Assembly (NCBI RefSeq): GCF_009600885.1
Contig: NZ_VCLA01000156.1
Location: forward strand, 171,368 to 235,367
Origin: Streptomyces jumonjinensis
GTDB taxonomy: Bacteria > Actinomycetota > Actinomycetes > Streptomycetales > Streptomycetaceae
Reading direction: 5' to 3'
DNA: 64,000 nt
The notes beneath the pieces were generated by a model. That model saw only the letters and a list, made by a program, of their open reading frames with translations. It was not told where the DNA came from and did no database searches. The translations under genes were made by a program, and so were the position numbers. This document shows, piece after piece, positions 15,745 through 24,145 of this stretch. The number at the start of each line of letters is the position of its first letter. The stretch's first letter is position 1.

Positions 15745-17184
15745 GTGGCGACAGACCCCAGGCCCGGCCCCGACACGGGCGTCGACACCGGACCCGACAC
15801 CGACACCGGCCCTGGACCCGGTGAACGGACCGGCGCCGGCGCGGGCGATCCGGCCGGACACCGGCACCCCGTCGATCAGAGCCTCCCGCCCGTCAGACTC
15901 CTCGCAGGCGGGTTCCAGCATGTGGCCGCGATGTACGCGGGGGTGGTGGCCCCGCCCATGATCGTGGGGCCCGCCGTGGGCCTGAGCGCGCGGGACACCG
16001 CCTTTCTGATGGGGGCGAGCCTGTTCACCGCGGGCATCGCCACCCTGCTCCAGACGCTCGGCCTCTGGAAGATCGGCGCCCGGCTCCCCTTCGTCAACGG
16101 CGTCTCGTTCGCGGGCGTCACCCCCATGGTCGCCATCGGCAGGGACCGGGGCGCGGACGGGATCGCCGTCATCTTCGGCGCGATCATCGTCGCCGGTCTG
16201 CTGGGCCTGCTGCTCACCCCCTGGTTCTCGAAGCTCATACGCTTCTTCCCGCCCGTCGTCACGGGCACCGTGATCACCCTGATCGGTCTCTCGCTCCTGC
16301 CGGTCGCCTTCGGCTGGTCCCAGGGCGGCGACCCGGCCGCCGCCGGGTACGGCTCGATGAAGAACATCGGCATGGCCGCGCTCACCTTCGTGATCGTGCT
16401 CGCCCTGCGCGGGCTGCTGAGCGGCTTTCCACGGCAGATCGCCGTACTGCTCGGTCTCATCGCCGGCACGGTCATCGCGCTGCCGCTGGGCATGGCCGAC
16501 CTCGACGCCGTCCGGGACGCGGACGCGATCGGAATCCCGACCCCGTTCCACTTCGGCGCACCGCAGTTCGAGACGGCCGCGATCGTCTCGATGTGCGTGG
16601 TGATGCTGGTCTGCATGACGGAGTCCACCGCCGACATGCTGGCCCTCGGAAAGATCGTGGACCGGCCCGCGGACCGGCGGACCATCGAAAGCGGACTGCG
16701 CGCCGACACCCTGGGCAGCGCCCTGAGCCCGCTGTTCAACGGATTCATGTGCAGCGCCTTCGCACAGAACGTCGGCCTGGTGGCGATGACGGGGGTCCGC
16801 AGCCGGTTCGTCGTCGCCGCGGGCGGCGGGATCCTGATGCTGCTGGGCCTCTTCCCGGTGGCGGCTTCGGTGATCGCGCTCGTACCGCTGCCGGTGCTCG
16901 GGGGCGCGGGCATCGTGCTCTTCGGCACGGTCGCCGCCAGCGGCGTCCAGACGCTGGCGACGGCGGCGCTGGAGAAGGGCGAGAACGGTCTGATCGTCGC
17001 CGCCTCGGTCGGCATAGGGCTGATACCGATCGCGGCGCCGCACTTCTACCAGGACTTCCCGAAGGACACGCTGGTCGTGCTGGACTCCGGCATCTCGACC
17101 GGATGCGTCGTGGCGATCGTGCTCAATCTCGCCTTCAACCATCTGAGGCGGGGGAACGATTCACCGGAGGTGACGAGGGCCTGA
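15745..17184 (+). CDS. NCS2-family xanthine/uric acid permease
   Basis: A nucleobase:cation symporter-2 of about 479 residues with roughly 12-14 hydrophobic segments. The family signature Q-N-x-G-x4-T is present as 'FAQNVGLVAMTG' (~residue 347). Early motifs 'LAGGFQHVAAMYAGVVAPPM' and 'PFVNGVSFAGVTPMVAIGRD' also fit UacT/XanQ relatives. The protein would import urate or xanthine to feed the adjacent enzymes. I prefer the GTG start at 15745 (GGAGGA six bases before it) to ATG 15706, which lacks a ribosome-binding site. The first ~45 residues are a low-complexity Gly/Thr/Asp-rich tail. The operon partner is probably the 8-oxoguanine deaminase. Confidence 0.9.
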   Translation: MATDPRPGPDTGVDTGPDTDTGPGPGERTGAGAGDPAGHRHPVDQSLPPVRLLAGGFQHVAAMYAGVVAPPMIVGPAVGLSARDTAFLMGASLFTAGIATLLQTLGLWKIGARLPFVNGVSFAGVTPMVAIGRDRGADGIAVIFGAIIVAGLLGLLLTPWFSKLIRFFPPVVTGTVITLIGLSLLPVAFGWSQGGDPAAAGYGSMKNIGMAALTFVIVLALRGLLSGFPRQIAVLLGLIAGTVIALPLGMADLDAVRDADAIGIPTPFHFGAPQFETAAIVSMCVVMLVCMTESTADMLALGKIVDRPADRRTIESGLRADTLGSALSPLFNGFMCSAFAQNVGLVAMTGVRSRFVVAAGGGILMLLGLFPVAASVIALVPLPVLGGAGIVLFGTVAASGVQTLATAALEKGENGLIVAASVGIGLIPIAAPHFYQDFPKDTLVVLDSGISTGCVVAIVLNLAFNHLRRGNDSPEVTRA

Positions 17185-17356
17185 CGGTCCGACGGCGCAC
17201 GCGGCAGGGCGTGACCGAGGCCCGTGTTCGCCAGCCGGAGCCGCGTACGCCGAACAGCCCCGCAGAGCAGGTGAATCGGGCTGCCCCTCCGGGGCGAGTC
17301 CCCAGCGCCCGGCGGACGGCCGGGCGTTGTCAGACCCTCATGTCATGCTGCGGAGC

Positions 17357-19498
17357 ATGGATCTTGAGCAGCTTTTCGCCGGCCTGGACAGCGTGCGATG
17401 GGGCGACGTCGACCATGCCTACGGCGAGGCGGACGATCTGCCCGGCATCATGCGCGCGCTCGCCGGAGACGAGCAGCAGGCGCGTGACGCGCTCGACGAG
17501 CTGTGGAGCAGCATCCTCCACCAGGGCACGGTGTACGCCGCGACCGCGGAGGCCGTGCCATTCCTCGCGCGGCTCGTCGCGGCGGGCGTGCACCCCGTCG
17601 AACTGCTGGTCCTCCTCGGCGGCATAGCGGAGAGCGAGGACGCGTACGGACTGCCCGAGCCCGGAGCGTGCCGCGCCGCCGTCGTGGACCAGCTGCCGCT
17701 GATACTGCCGCTGTTCGAGTCCGGGGACCCGGAGGTGCGCAGGGCCGCCGTCTGGGCGGCCGGGCGGGCCGGCTCCGTCTCCGTGCTGCCCGCGCTGCGC
17801 CGGGGCTGGCGGCGCGCGGAAGAGGCGCCCGGGGTGAGGGCGGAGCTGCTCGCCGCCCTCGCCCATCTCGACCCCGAGGGCACGGCGGCGACGGCGACGG
17901 CGGCCGTCTCGGCCGACGCGCCCGACCGGCTGCGCATGGTCGCGCTGCTGGTCTGCGTCGATCTGGGGCTGCCGTGGACGCCCGCGCACCAGGACGCGAT
18001 GGTGTCGCTGCTGCCCGCCGGACCGCATGTCGTGGACCGCTTCGACCTCCAGCGCAATGAGCCGCTGCACTACACGGTGCACAGGCTGCTGCTGCGGGAC
18101 ACAGACCGGGACCGTTCGGCCGCCTACGACCTGATCGAGGCAGCGCTCCGGCTGCCCGGCGCCGAGGCGCGGGGCGAGGCCCTCTGGGCGGCCGAGCACG
18201 CCTGTCTGATCTCCCGCAGCGCCCCGGGGCGGCTGGCGGGCGCGCTGCTCTCCCTGCTGGCCGACCCGTCGTTCACGGATACCGCGTCGCTGCTGCCGGT
18301 CCTCGGCAAGCTCGGAGACCAGGCTGCCGGGGCGGCTCCCGCCCTGGCAGCGCTCGCCGCGATGGACGGCGAGCCGGCCGACCGGGCGCTCGAAGTGCTC
18401 GTCAGGGTCGCCCCTGAGCAGGCCGGTCCGCTGCTCGCCCGCGATCTGGGCCGGCGGGAGCGCACCATGCGCGCGGTGACCGGGCTCTCCGGGCTGCGTC
18501 CCGCACTGCCGCTGCCCTACGGCCCGGAGCTGGTCAACGCGATCCGCATCCGCTTGACCGAGATAGCCGGTTCCGACGAGCCCCGGGGCGGTGACGCGGC
18601 GGAGCTGGCCGTGCTGCTGCTCGGCTGGGGCCGCCAGGCGGCGGCAGCCCTGCCCGAAGTGACCGCTGTGTTCCAGCGGCACCCGGCCCGGGTCGCCCGT
18701 GCGCTCGCCGCGGTCTGCCCACCCGAGCACCGCGATGAGACGGCGGATCTGCTGCGCCGGGCCGCCGAGTCGGGTGACCCGGACGACCGGTACGAGGCGG
18801 CGGACGCGCTGCGCGCGCTCACCGGCGAGACCGGACCGCTGGTGAGCGTGCTCAAGGAGGTGCTGGCGGAGGGGGCCCGGCAGGAGCTGCCGCGAACGGC
18901 GGGGGAGCTCGGCTCCGATGGGCTGGTGCTCGTCCCCCATCTGCGGGCCGCGCTGACGCCGCAGGGGGACGGGCCGCGCAGCAACCCCGCGATGAACGCC
19001 GATGTGCAGACGGCGCTGGCGCTGTGGCGGCTGACGGGCGATGCGGCGGAGGCGGTGGCGGTGCTCGGGGGAGTGCTGGCGGAGGCGGCGGACGGGATGT
19101 GGACCCGCTGGCCCGTGGCCAACGCGGCCAGGGCGGCGGCCTGTATCGGCGCCGCCGGGGCGGCGCTGGCCCCGGCCCTCGGGCCGCTGCTCGACGACCC
19201 CGTCCAGGCCCCCGGCGCGGTGATCGCCCTGCGTTCCCTGGGACATGGTCTCGACGACGCCCGCGCGGCGGATCTGCTGCTCTCCTCCGCCGAGCGGAAC
19301 GCGGAGTGGGCCACGGCCCTCGACGCCCTGGGCGCCCTGGGGCCGGGGGTGCTGACGCCGGAGGTGAGGGCCCGTCTGACCGCCCTCGCCGAGGGCGATC
19401 TGCGGGTGGTGGACTCGGGGCTGGAGCCGGAGATAGTCCCCCAGGACGAGCGGCTGCGCATACGGGCCCGGGAGCTGCTGGCGGCTGCCAAGGACTGA
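17357..19498 (+). CDS. HEAT/PBS-lyase-repeat protein
   Basis: About 713 residues, almost entirely repeated helical hairpins ('DPEVRRAAVWAAGRAGSVSV', 'ARGEALWAAEHACLISRS', 'VRAELLAALAHLDPEG'). The N-terminal module 'SVRWGDVDHAYGEADDLPGI' with 'LWSSILHQGTVYAATAEAVP' is one I recall at the start of many actinomycete HEAT proteins and some immunity-type proteins of polymorphic toxin systems. It is soluble and has no catalytic motif, so it is probably a protein-interaction scaffold. ATG 17357 is used (MDLEQLF...); ATG 17345 and TTG 17327 are alternatives, and none has a clear ribosome-binding site. No toxin gene is next to it. Confidence 0.75.
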   Translation: MDLEQLFAGLDSVRWGDVDHAYGEADDLPGIMRALAGDEQQARDALDELWSSILHQGTVYAATAEAVPFLARLVAAGVHPVELLVLLGGIAESEDAYGLPEPGACRAAVVDQLPLILPLFESGDPEVRRAAVWAAGRAGSVSVLPALRRGWRRAEEAPGVRAELLAALAHLDPEGTAATATAAVSADAPDRLRMVALLVCVDLGLPWTPAHQDAMVSLLPAGPHVVDRFDLQRNEPLHYTVHRLLLRDTDRDRSAAYDLIEAALRLPGAEARGEALWAAEHACLISRSAPGRLAGALLSLLADPSFTDTASLLPVLGKLGDQAAGAAPALAALAAMDGEPADRALEVLVRVAPEQAGPLLARDLGRRERTMRAVTGLSGLRPALPLPYGPELVNAIRIRLTEIAGSDEPRGGDAAELAVLLLGWGRQAAAALPEVTAVFQRHPARVARALAAVCPPEHRDETADLLRRAAESGDPDDRYEAADALRALTGETGPLVSVLKEVLAEGARQELPRTAGELGSDGLVLVPHLRAALTPQGDGPRSNPAMNADVQTALALWRLTGDAAEAVAVLGGVLAEAADGMWTRWPVANAARAAACIGAAGAALAPALGPLLDDPVQAPGAVIALRSLGHGLDDARAADLLLSSAERNAEWATALDALGALGPGVLTPEVRARLTALAEGDLRVVDSGLEPEIVPQDERLRIRARELLAAAKD

Positions 19499-19657
19499 GC
19501 CTGCCGGAGGACGGGTCCTGAGCCGGAGGCGCGTCCGGCCGCCGGGACGCCGCCGAGGGCTGCGTCGGCGGACGGCCCCGAGCCCGGGGGACCGTCGGGC
19601 CGCCGTTCAACGCTCGGGGGCGCCGCCAAGGGCTGAGCCCGGGGGATCGGCTGCCGT

Positions 19658-20320
19658 TCAGCCGCCAGGGCGCCAGTCCGGCCGCCGGCCGTTGACCCCC
19701 ACCACACGGTCGAGCAGCGACGCCCCGTCGGGGACCGGGACCACGGGGCCGAAGATCCCCTCCCGGGCGGCATCGGCCCCGTCGTCCCCGGTCGGCCGCA
19801 TCAGTTCGTAGGACACCCGCAGACTCGCCTCATCGGGTGCGTAGGGCTGACCGGTGGCGCGGGCCAGGTCCCAGCCGTGGACGGTCAGCTCGTTCATCGC
19901 GATCCGGCCCGCGATCGCCGAGGGCAGGTCGACGCCTCCGGCCCGGGTCTCCCCGTCCCAGGCGCCGGGCCGCGCCCAGGCCGCGACCAGCTCTTCGAGC
20001 CGCCGGGGGAGCAGCTCCCGCCAGTCGTCCGGCAGCACCAGCGGGACGGCTCGGGGGTCGGTGTCGGTCGTCGGGCCGAGGTCCTTGCGCGCGGTGTCCC
20101 GGAAGGCGGCGACCAGCCCGACCAGATGGGCCAGCAGTTCCCGTACGGAGTAGTCGGAGCAGGGCGTCGGGTCCCCGAGCCGCTCGTCGCCGACGCCGCC
20201 GAGCAGCAGAGCGACACCGTCGGCGGCGGCCCGGAGATCGGGGTGGCCCGAAGCGCCCTGGCTCTCCGCTCCGCCCGGGGCGGTGGCGTCCGGTGCGGGG
20301 GTCTGAGAAGTGGGGTCCAT
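19658..20320 (-). CDS. TIGR03086-family (DinB-like, mycothiol-dependent-type) metalloprotein
   Basis: A 220-residue DinB-fold protein. 'PTPCSDYSVRELLAHLVGLV' near residue 60 holds the first ligand His, and 'AMNELTVHGWDLARATGQPY' near residue 150 holds the second. This is the TIGR03086 pattern of actinobacteria, related to mycothiol-dependent maleylpyruvate isomerase. The biochemical role of this subfamily is generally unknown, but thiol-dependent isomerase or detoxification chemistry is plausible. Start ATG 20320 has GGAG unusually close to it; a start 33 bp upstream is possible. Confidence 0.8.
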   Translation of the reverse strand: MDPTSQTPAPDATAPGGAESQGASGHPDLRAAADGVALLLGGVGDERLGDPTPCSDYSVRELLAHLVGLVAAFRDTARKDLGPTTDTDPRAVPLVLPDDWRELLPRRLEELVAAWARPGAWDGETRAGGVDLPSAIAGRIAMNELTVHGWDLARATGQPYAPDEASLRVSYELMRPTGDDGADAAREGIFGPVVPVPDGASLLDRVVGVNGRRPDWRPGG

Positions 20321-20465
20321 ACTCCGTAGACGGTACCGGGGCCGGGATCTCATCGCGAGGGAAGCGACCCCTGCCCGAGAGGGAAGACCGGTGGCGGTGG
20401 CCGCGCCCCGCGCCCTCGCGGCTCGTACCGGCCCCCGGAATCCCCCCCGCCGGGCTCACGTCATC

Positions 20466-20954
20466 TCATTCCACTTCCTTCAGACGGCCGGTCGCCACAT
20501 CGAAAATGAATCCACGAATCGATTTCGTGTAAGGAATGGAAGGGGCGACTTCGATGCGGCGAATCGACTGGCGTACATCGTCCTCAAGGCGGGAGAATGC
20601 CTCCGGGGCCCAGCTGGGGCGAATGCCGGTCTCTTCTTCGATCTGACGTTTGAATTCATCGTCGGTGAAGGTGAGCATGCCGCAGTCCGTGTGATGGATC
20701 AGCATGATCTTCCGGGTGCCCAGCAGACGCTGGCTGATGGTCAGCGAGCGGATCGTGTCCTCGCTGACCACGCCGCCCGCGTTCCGGAGGACATGGGCGT
20801 CGCCCTCGCACAGCCCGAGCATCGCATAGACGTTCATGCGGGCGTCCATGCAGGTGACGATCGCAAGTCGCCGGTGCGGCGCGAGCGGGAGCGGTCCCGA
20901 GAAGGTCGCCGCGTACACCTCGTTGTTGGACACGTATTCATCGGTCGTGGACAT
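20466..20954 (-). CDS. Beta-class carbonic anhydrase
   Basis: A 162-residue beta-carbonic anhydrase. The zinc ligands are visible as Cys-Met-Asp-Ala-Arg ('VTCMDARMNV', ~residue 35) and His-x2-Cys ('LIHHTDCGM', ~residues 87-95). The catalytic Asp/Arg pair is in CMDAR. It interconverts CO2 and bicarbonate in the cytoplasm. Start ATG 20954 has AGAGAGG upstream. The stop is followed by AT-rich intergenic sequence. It stands alone, divergent from the YfcC transporter. Confidence 0.92.
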   Translation of the reverse strand: MSTTDEYVSNNEVYAATFSGPLPLAPHRRLAIVTCMDARMNVYAMLGLCEGDAHVLRNAGGVVSEDTIRSLTISQRLLGTRKIMLIHHTDCGMLTFTDDEFKRQIEEETGIRPSWAPEAFSRLEDDVRQSIRRIEVAPSIPYTKSIRGFIFDVATGRLKEVE

Positions 20955-21200
20955 GATCGCCTCTCTGTTCGGAAGCGGCCGAAGGCTGTTATGCGCCGCT
21001 CCTCGCAAAGTAACGAGCGGGAATTCGAACAGGAATGGGCCTGACCGGTATGCGCCAGAGCATGGCCGGAGCCCATGCCCCCCGCCGCTCGGACGACGAC
21101 CGAGGTGCGGTCACGGCCCGCCTCTGTTCCGATGGAGCCCTGTCGCGGAAGAACGGACCCCGGCCCGGCGCCGGGGCGAGCCCATCCACCGGAGGCCCCG

Positions 21201-22730
21201 ATGACCACGGCCGCCCCCGACCGGGCCCCCGACGAGCCCACGGGCGAGAGGCGCTTCACCTTCCCCAGCGCGCTGACCGTGCTGGTCATCGTCACCATCG
21301 CCGTCTGGGCGCTGACCTTCCTCATCCCGCCGGGCGTATACGACCGCGACGCCTCCGGCGCACCCATCGAGGGCACCTACCACCGGGTCGACAGCGGACA
21401 GAGCCTCACCGACCGCCTCAACGATCTCTTTCTCTCCCCGGTCAACGGGCTGTACGGCATCCAGGACCAGCGGTCCGGACTGGTCGGCCCTGATCTGGTC
21501 GGCGAGCTGTACGGAAGCGCGGGGGTCTTCCTCTTCGTGCTCGCCATCGGCGCCTTCATCACGGTCGTCTTCGCCACCGGGGCCCTGGACCGGGGCATCG
21601 CCCGGCTCGCCCACCGGCTGCGCCACCGGGGCGCACTGCTGATCGCCGGGGTGATGACGGTCTTCTCCGTGCTCGGCACGGTCGAGGGCTTCGCCGAGGA
21701 GACCCTCGGCTTCTACGGGCTGATCGTGCCGCTGATGCTCGCCCTCGGCTACGACCGCATGACAGCGACCGGCGCGATCATCCTCGGCGCGGGCATCGGG
21801 GTCCTCTGCTCCACCGTCAACCCGTTCGCCACCGGCGTCGCCTCATCCGCCGCGGACATCTCGCTCGGCGACGGCATCGCGCTGAGGTCGGTGATGTGGG
21901 TGGTGCTGACCGCCGTCACCATCGCCTATGTCACCCGCTACGCGCGGCGCGTGAGGGAGCGACCGGACCGCTCCCTCTCCGGCTTCCTCCCCGGCGACCG
22001 CGATCACACGGCGATCAGCGACGACATGGTCCCACCCGATCTGACCGGCCTCCATAAGACGGTGCTGATCGTCGTCACCCTGGTCTTCGCATTCATGATC
22101 TTCTCGGTCGTCCCCTGGGCCGGTGCTCTGACGGGCGACGCGGACGCCACGCCGTACGGCTTCGAACTCGGCTGGTCCTTCCCGCAGCTGGCGGCGATGT
22201 TCCTGGTCGCGGCGGTCCTGGTGGGCCTGGTCGCCCGTTTCGGCGAGCCACGGCTCAGCGCGACCGTGGTCCGGGGCGCGGCCGACTTCATCTCCCCGGC
22301 CCTGGTGATCGTGCTGGCTCGGGGCGTCACCGTGATCATGAATAACTCCCAGGTCACGGACACCGTTCTGCACTCCATCGAGGGGGTCGTGCGGGGCACC
22401 TCCTCGGGCCTCTTCGCCGTCATCGTCTTTCTCGTCAACCTCCCTCTGGCCTTTCTGATCCCCTCCACCTCGGGGCACGCCACGCTGGCGATGCCGATCC
22501 TCGCCCCGCTCGCGGACTTCGCGGGCGTCTCCCGCGCGGTGGCGGTGACCGCGTGGCAGTCGGCGAGCGGCCTGATGAATCTCTGGGTCCCCACCACGGC
22601 GGTCACCATCGGCGGGGTGGCGCTGGCGAAGGTGGGCTACGACAGATATCTCCGGTTCGTCTGGCCGCTGCTGGTGATTCTCGCGGTGCTCATCTGCGGG
22701 TTTCTGGTGACAGGCGCGGTACTGACCTGA
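21201..22730 (+). CDS. YfcC-family anion/amino-acid transporter
   Basis: A 509-residue membrane protein with about 12 hydrophobic segments. 'TFPSALTVLVIVTIAVWALT', 'GFAEETLGFYGLIVPLMLAL', 'GIGVLCSTVNPFATG', 'ARGVTVIMNNSQVTDTVLHS' and 'FLIPSTSGHATLAMPILAPL' are YfcC/DcuC-superfamily signatures. Relatives are proposed to carry arginine/ornithine, dicarboxylates or short-chain acids; the substrate here is unknown. Start ATG 21201 has GGAGG five bases upstream. A diverged MITE end lies just past the stop. Confidence 0.85.
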   Translation: MTTAAPDRAPDEPTGERRFTFPSALTVLVIVTIAVWALTFLIPPGVYDRDASGAPIEGTYHRVDSGQSLTDRLNDLFLSPVNGLYGIQDQRSGLVGPDLVGELYGSAGVFLFVLAIGAFITVVFATGALDRGIARLAHRLRHRGALLIAGVMTVFSVLGTVEGFAEETLGFYGLIVPLMLALGYDRMTATGAIILGAGIGVLCSTVNPFATGVASSAADISLGDGIALRSVMWVVLTAVTIAYVTRYARRVRERPDRSLSGFLPGDRDHTAISDDMVPPDLTGLHKTVLIVVTLVFAFMIFSVVPWAGALTGDADATPYGFELGWSFPQLAAMFLVAAVLVGLVARFGEPRLSATVVRGAADFISPALVIVLARGVTVIMNNSQVTDTVLHSIEGVVRGTSSGLFAVIVFLVNLPLAFLIPSTSGHATLAMPILAPLADFAGVSRAVAVTAWQSASGLMNLWVPTTAVTIGGVALAKVGYDRYLRFVWPLLVILAVLICGFLVTGAVLT

Positions 22731-22747
22731 GCCGCGGCGCCCCCCGG

Positions 22748-22790
22748 GCCGCGTCTTCGAAGCAGCGCCGTCCGCCGGACGGGGGAGTGA
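22748..22790. repeat. Diverged terminal fragment of the MITE-like element
   Basis: The sequence beginning GCGTCTTCGAAGCAGCGCCG aligns for about 35 nt with the left end of the complete element at 23833 (GTGTCTTCAAAGTAGCGTCG). Most differences are T-to-C or A-to-G. It appears to be an old, GC-ameliorated remnant. Confidence 0.55.
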
Positions 22791-22878
22791 GGCAATCCGC
22801 GGTGAGGTCTTGTCTGCCGGGCGAGGACTGTGCCATATAGGTCTGGACCATTCTCGTCCGCTTGCGGAGGTCCCACCC

Positions 22879-23829
22879 GTGCAACGTCCCCCCACACTCA
22901 TCGCGTTCCTCTGTCTGAGCGCGCTCGTCGTCACCGGCTGCGGAGGTGACGACAAGGACTCCAAGGCCCCCACGACCCCGTCCGGCGTCACCGTGCAGGC
23001 GGGCAGCGCCACTTCCGTCCACGTCATGTGGGAGCAGGCGTCCGACGACAAGGCCGTGACCGGTTACGAGGTGTTCCAGAAGGACGCCAAGGTCAAGACC
23101 GTGCCCGCGGCCAAGACCATGGTCGACGTCAACGGGCTGAAGCCCGAGACCGCGTACAGCTTCACCGTCCGGGCCCGTGACGCCGCGGGCAATCTGTCCA
23201 AGCCCAGCGCGGCGATATCCGTCACCACCCCCGCCCCCACCCCCGAGGACGCCAAGGCCCCCACCCGGCCCACGGGGCTGCGGGGCGAGCTGGACGGAAA
23301 GCGGGCCGTCAGCCTGCGCTGGCGGCCCGCCGCCGACAACACCGCGGTGACCTCGTACGACATCTACCAGGAGGACTCCCGTATCCACAGTGTGTCCGGC
23401 ACCGAGACCAGCGCCCGGGTCACCGGTCTGCGGCCCGGCACGGTCTATACCTTCACGATCCGGGCCCGTGACGCGGCCGAGAACTCCTCGCCCGACAGCA
23501 ACGCCGTGGATCTGACCACCGCCGCCGCGCCCGGCGAGGGCCCGAACACCGCCCCCACCGATCTGAAGGCCGCTGTCCGCAAGGGCAGCGTCGAACTGAG
23601 CTGGCTCCCCCCGGAGGCCGACGGCCCCATCGAGTCGCATGAGCTGTATCTCGACGGCAAGCCCGCCACGACCATCGTCTGGGGCGCGATGCCGACCGGG
23701 AAGAGGGCGACGTACACGATGACCGTCACCGATCCGCCCGGCACCCGCTACAGCGTCAAACTGCGGGCCAAGCTCCCGGACGGCAAATGGGGCGACTTCT
23801 CCGCCCAGCGCACGGTCGTTCTCCGCTAG
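22879..23829 (+). CDS. Secreted lipoprotein with three fibronectin type III domains
   Basis: A 316-residue protein with a lipoprotein signal peptide: the lipobox 'LVVTGC' puts the lipidated Cys at about residue 21. Three FN3 domains follow at roughly 33-118, 127-217 and 226-315. They are marked by 'VTGYEVFQKDAKV', 'YSFTVRARDAAGNLSKPS', 'SYDIYQEDSRI' and 'YTFTIRARDAAENSSPDS'. No enzymatic domain is attached, although in Streptomyces such FN3 units usually accompany glycoside hydrolases, so it is probably a surface adhesion or scaffold protein. The GTG start 22879 has GGAGG eight bases upstream. Its TAG stop lies inside the CTAG that flanks the following MITE. Confidence 0.85.
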   Translation: MQRPPTLIAFLCLSALVVTGCGGDDKDSKAPTTPSGVTVQAGSATSVHVMWEQASDDKAVTGYEVFQKDAKVKTVPAAKTMVDVNGLKPETAYSFTVRARDAAGNLSKPSAAISVTTPAPTPEDAKAPTRPTGLRGELDGKRAVSLRWRPAADNTAVTSYDIYQEDSRIHSVSGTETSARVTGLRPGTVYTFTIRARDAAENSSPDSNAVDLTTAAAPGEGPNTAPTDLKAAVRKGSVELSWLPPEADGPIESHELYLDGKPATTIVWGAMPTGKRATYTMTVTDPPGTRYSVKLRAKLPDGKWGDFSAQRTVVLR

Positions 23830-24092
23830 GGAGTGTCTTCAAAGTAGCGTCGTCCGCCCGGATGGGGGTCCCCCCGGGCGAAGCCCAGGGGGAGGGTCTG
23901 GCGGGGTCTGGTGCGTGCGATCGCAAGGCGGAGGAAGGAGCCACTGCGGTGGGGGCACCTCCCGTGCCGCTAGGCACAGGGGGCCATTGGCGACTGACGC
24001 CAACGCTGGGGGTCCCTCCCGTGCCCGCAGGGCTACGGGGGAGAGCGTGCGTGCCAGGGCACGGCAGACAGACGGGACTTTGAAGACACGAC
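23830..24092. mobile_element. MITE-like non-autonomous element (~263 bp) with CTAG target duplication
   Basis: Terminal inverted repeats GGAGTGTCTTCAAAGT (left) and GTCGTGTCTTCAAAGT (reverse complement of right) match at 14 of 16 positions. CTAG flanks both ends (23826-23829 and 24093-24096), as expected for a 4-bp YTAR-type duplication of IS5-group transposases. The inside is non-coding and rich in G-runs and small hairpins, including repeated CTCCCGTGCC segments. Related ends occur at 22748 and 33741. The autonomous partner is not in this window. Confidence 0.75.
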
Positions 24093-24104
24093 CTAGGGCA
24101 CGTC

Positions 24105-24139
24105 GTCACAGGCCCCGCCCGCAGGTCGGGGCCTGTGAC
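24105..24139. terminator. Strong stem-loop terminator
   Basis: GTCACAGGCCCCG (24105-24117) pairs perfectly with CGGGGCCTGTGAC (24127-24139) around a 9-nt loop. It sits six bases past the stop of the minus-strand FAD monooxygenase and faces the FN3/MITE region, so it can act in both directions. Confidence 0.8.
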
Positions 24140-24145
24140 GGAGGC

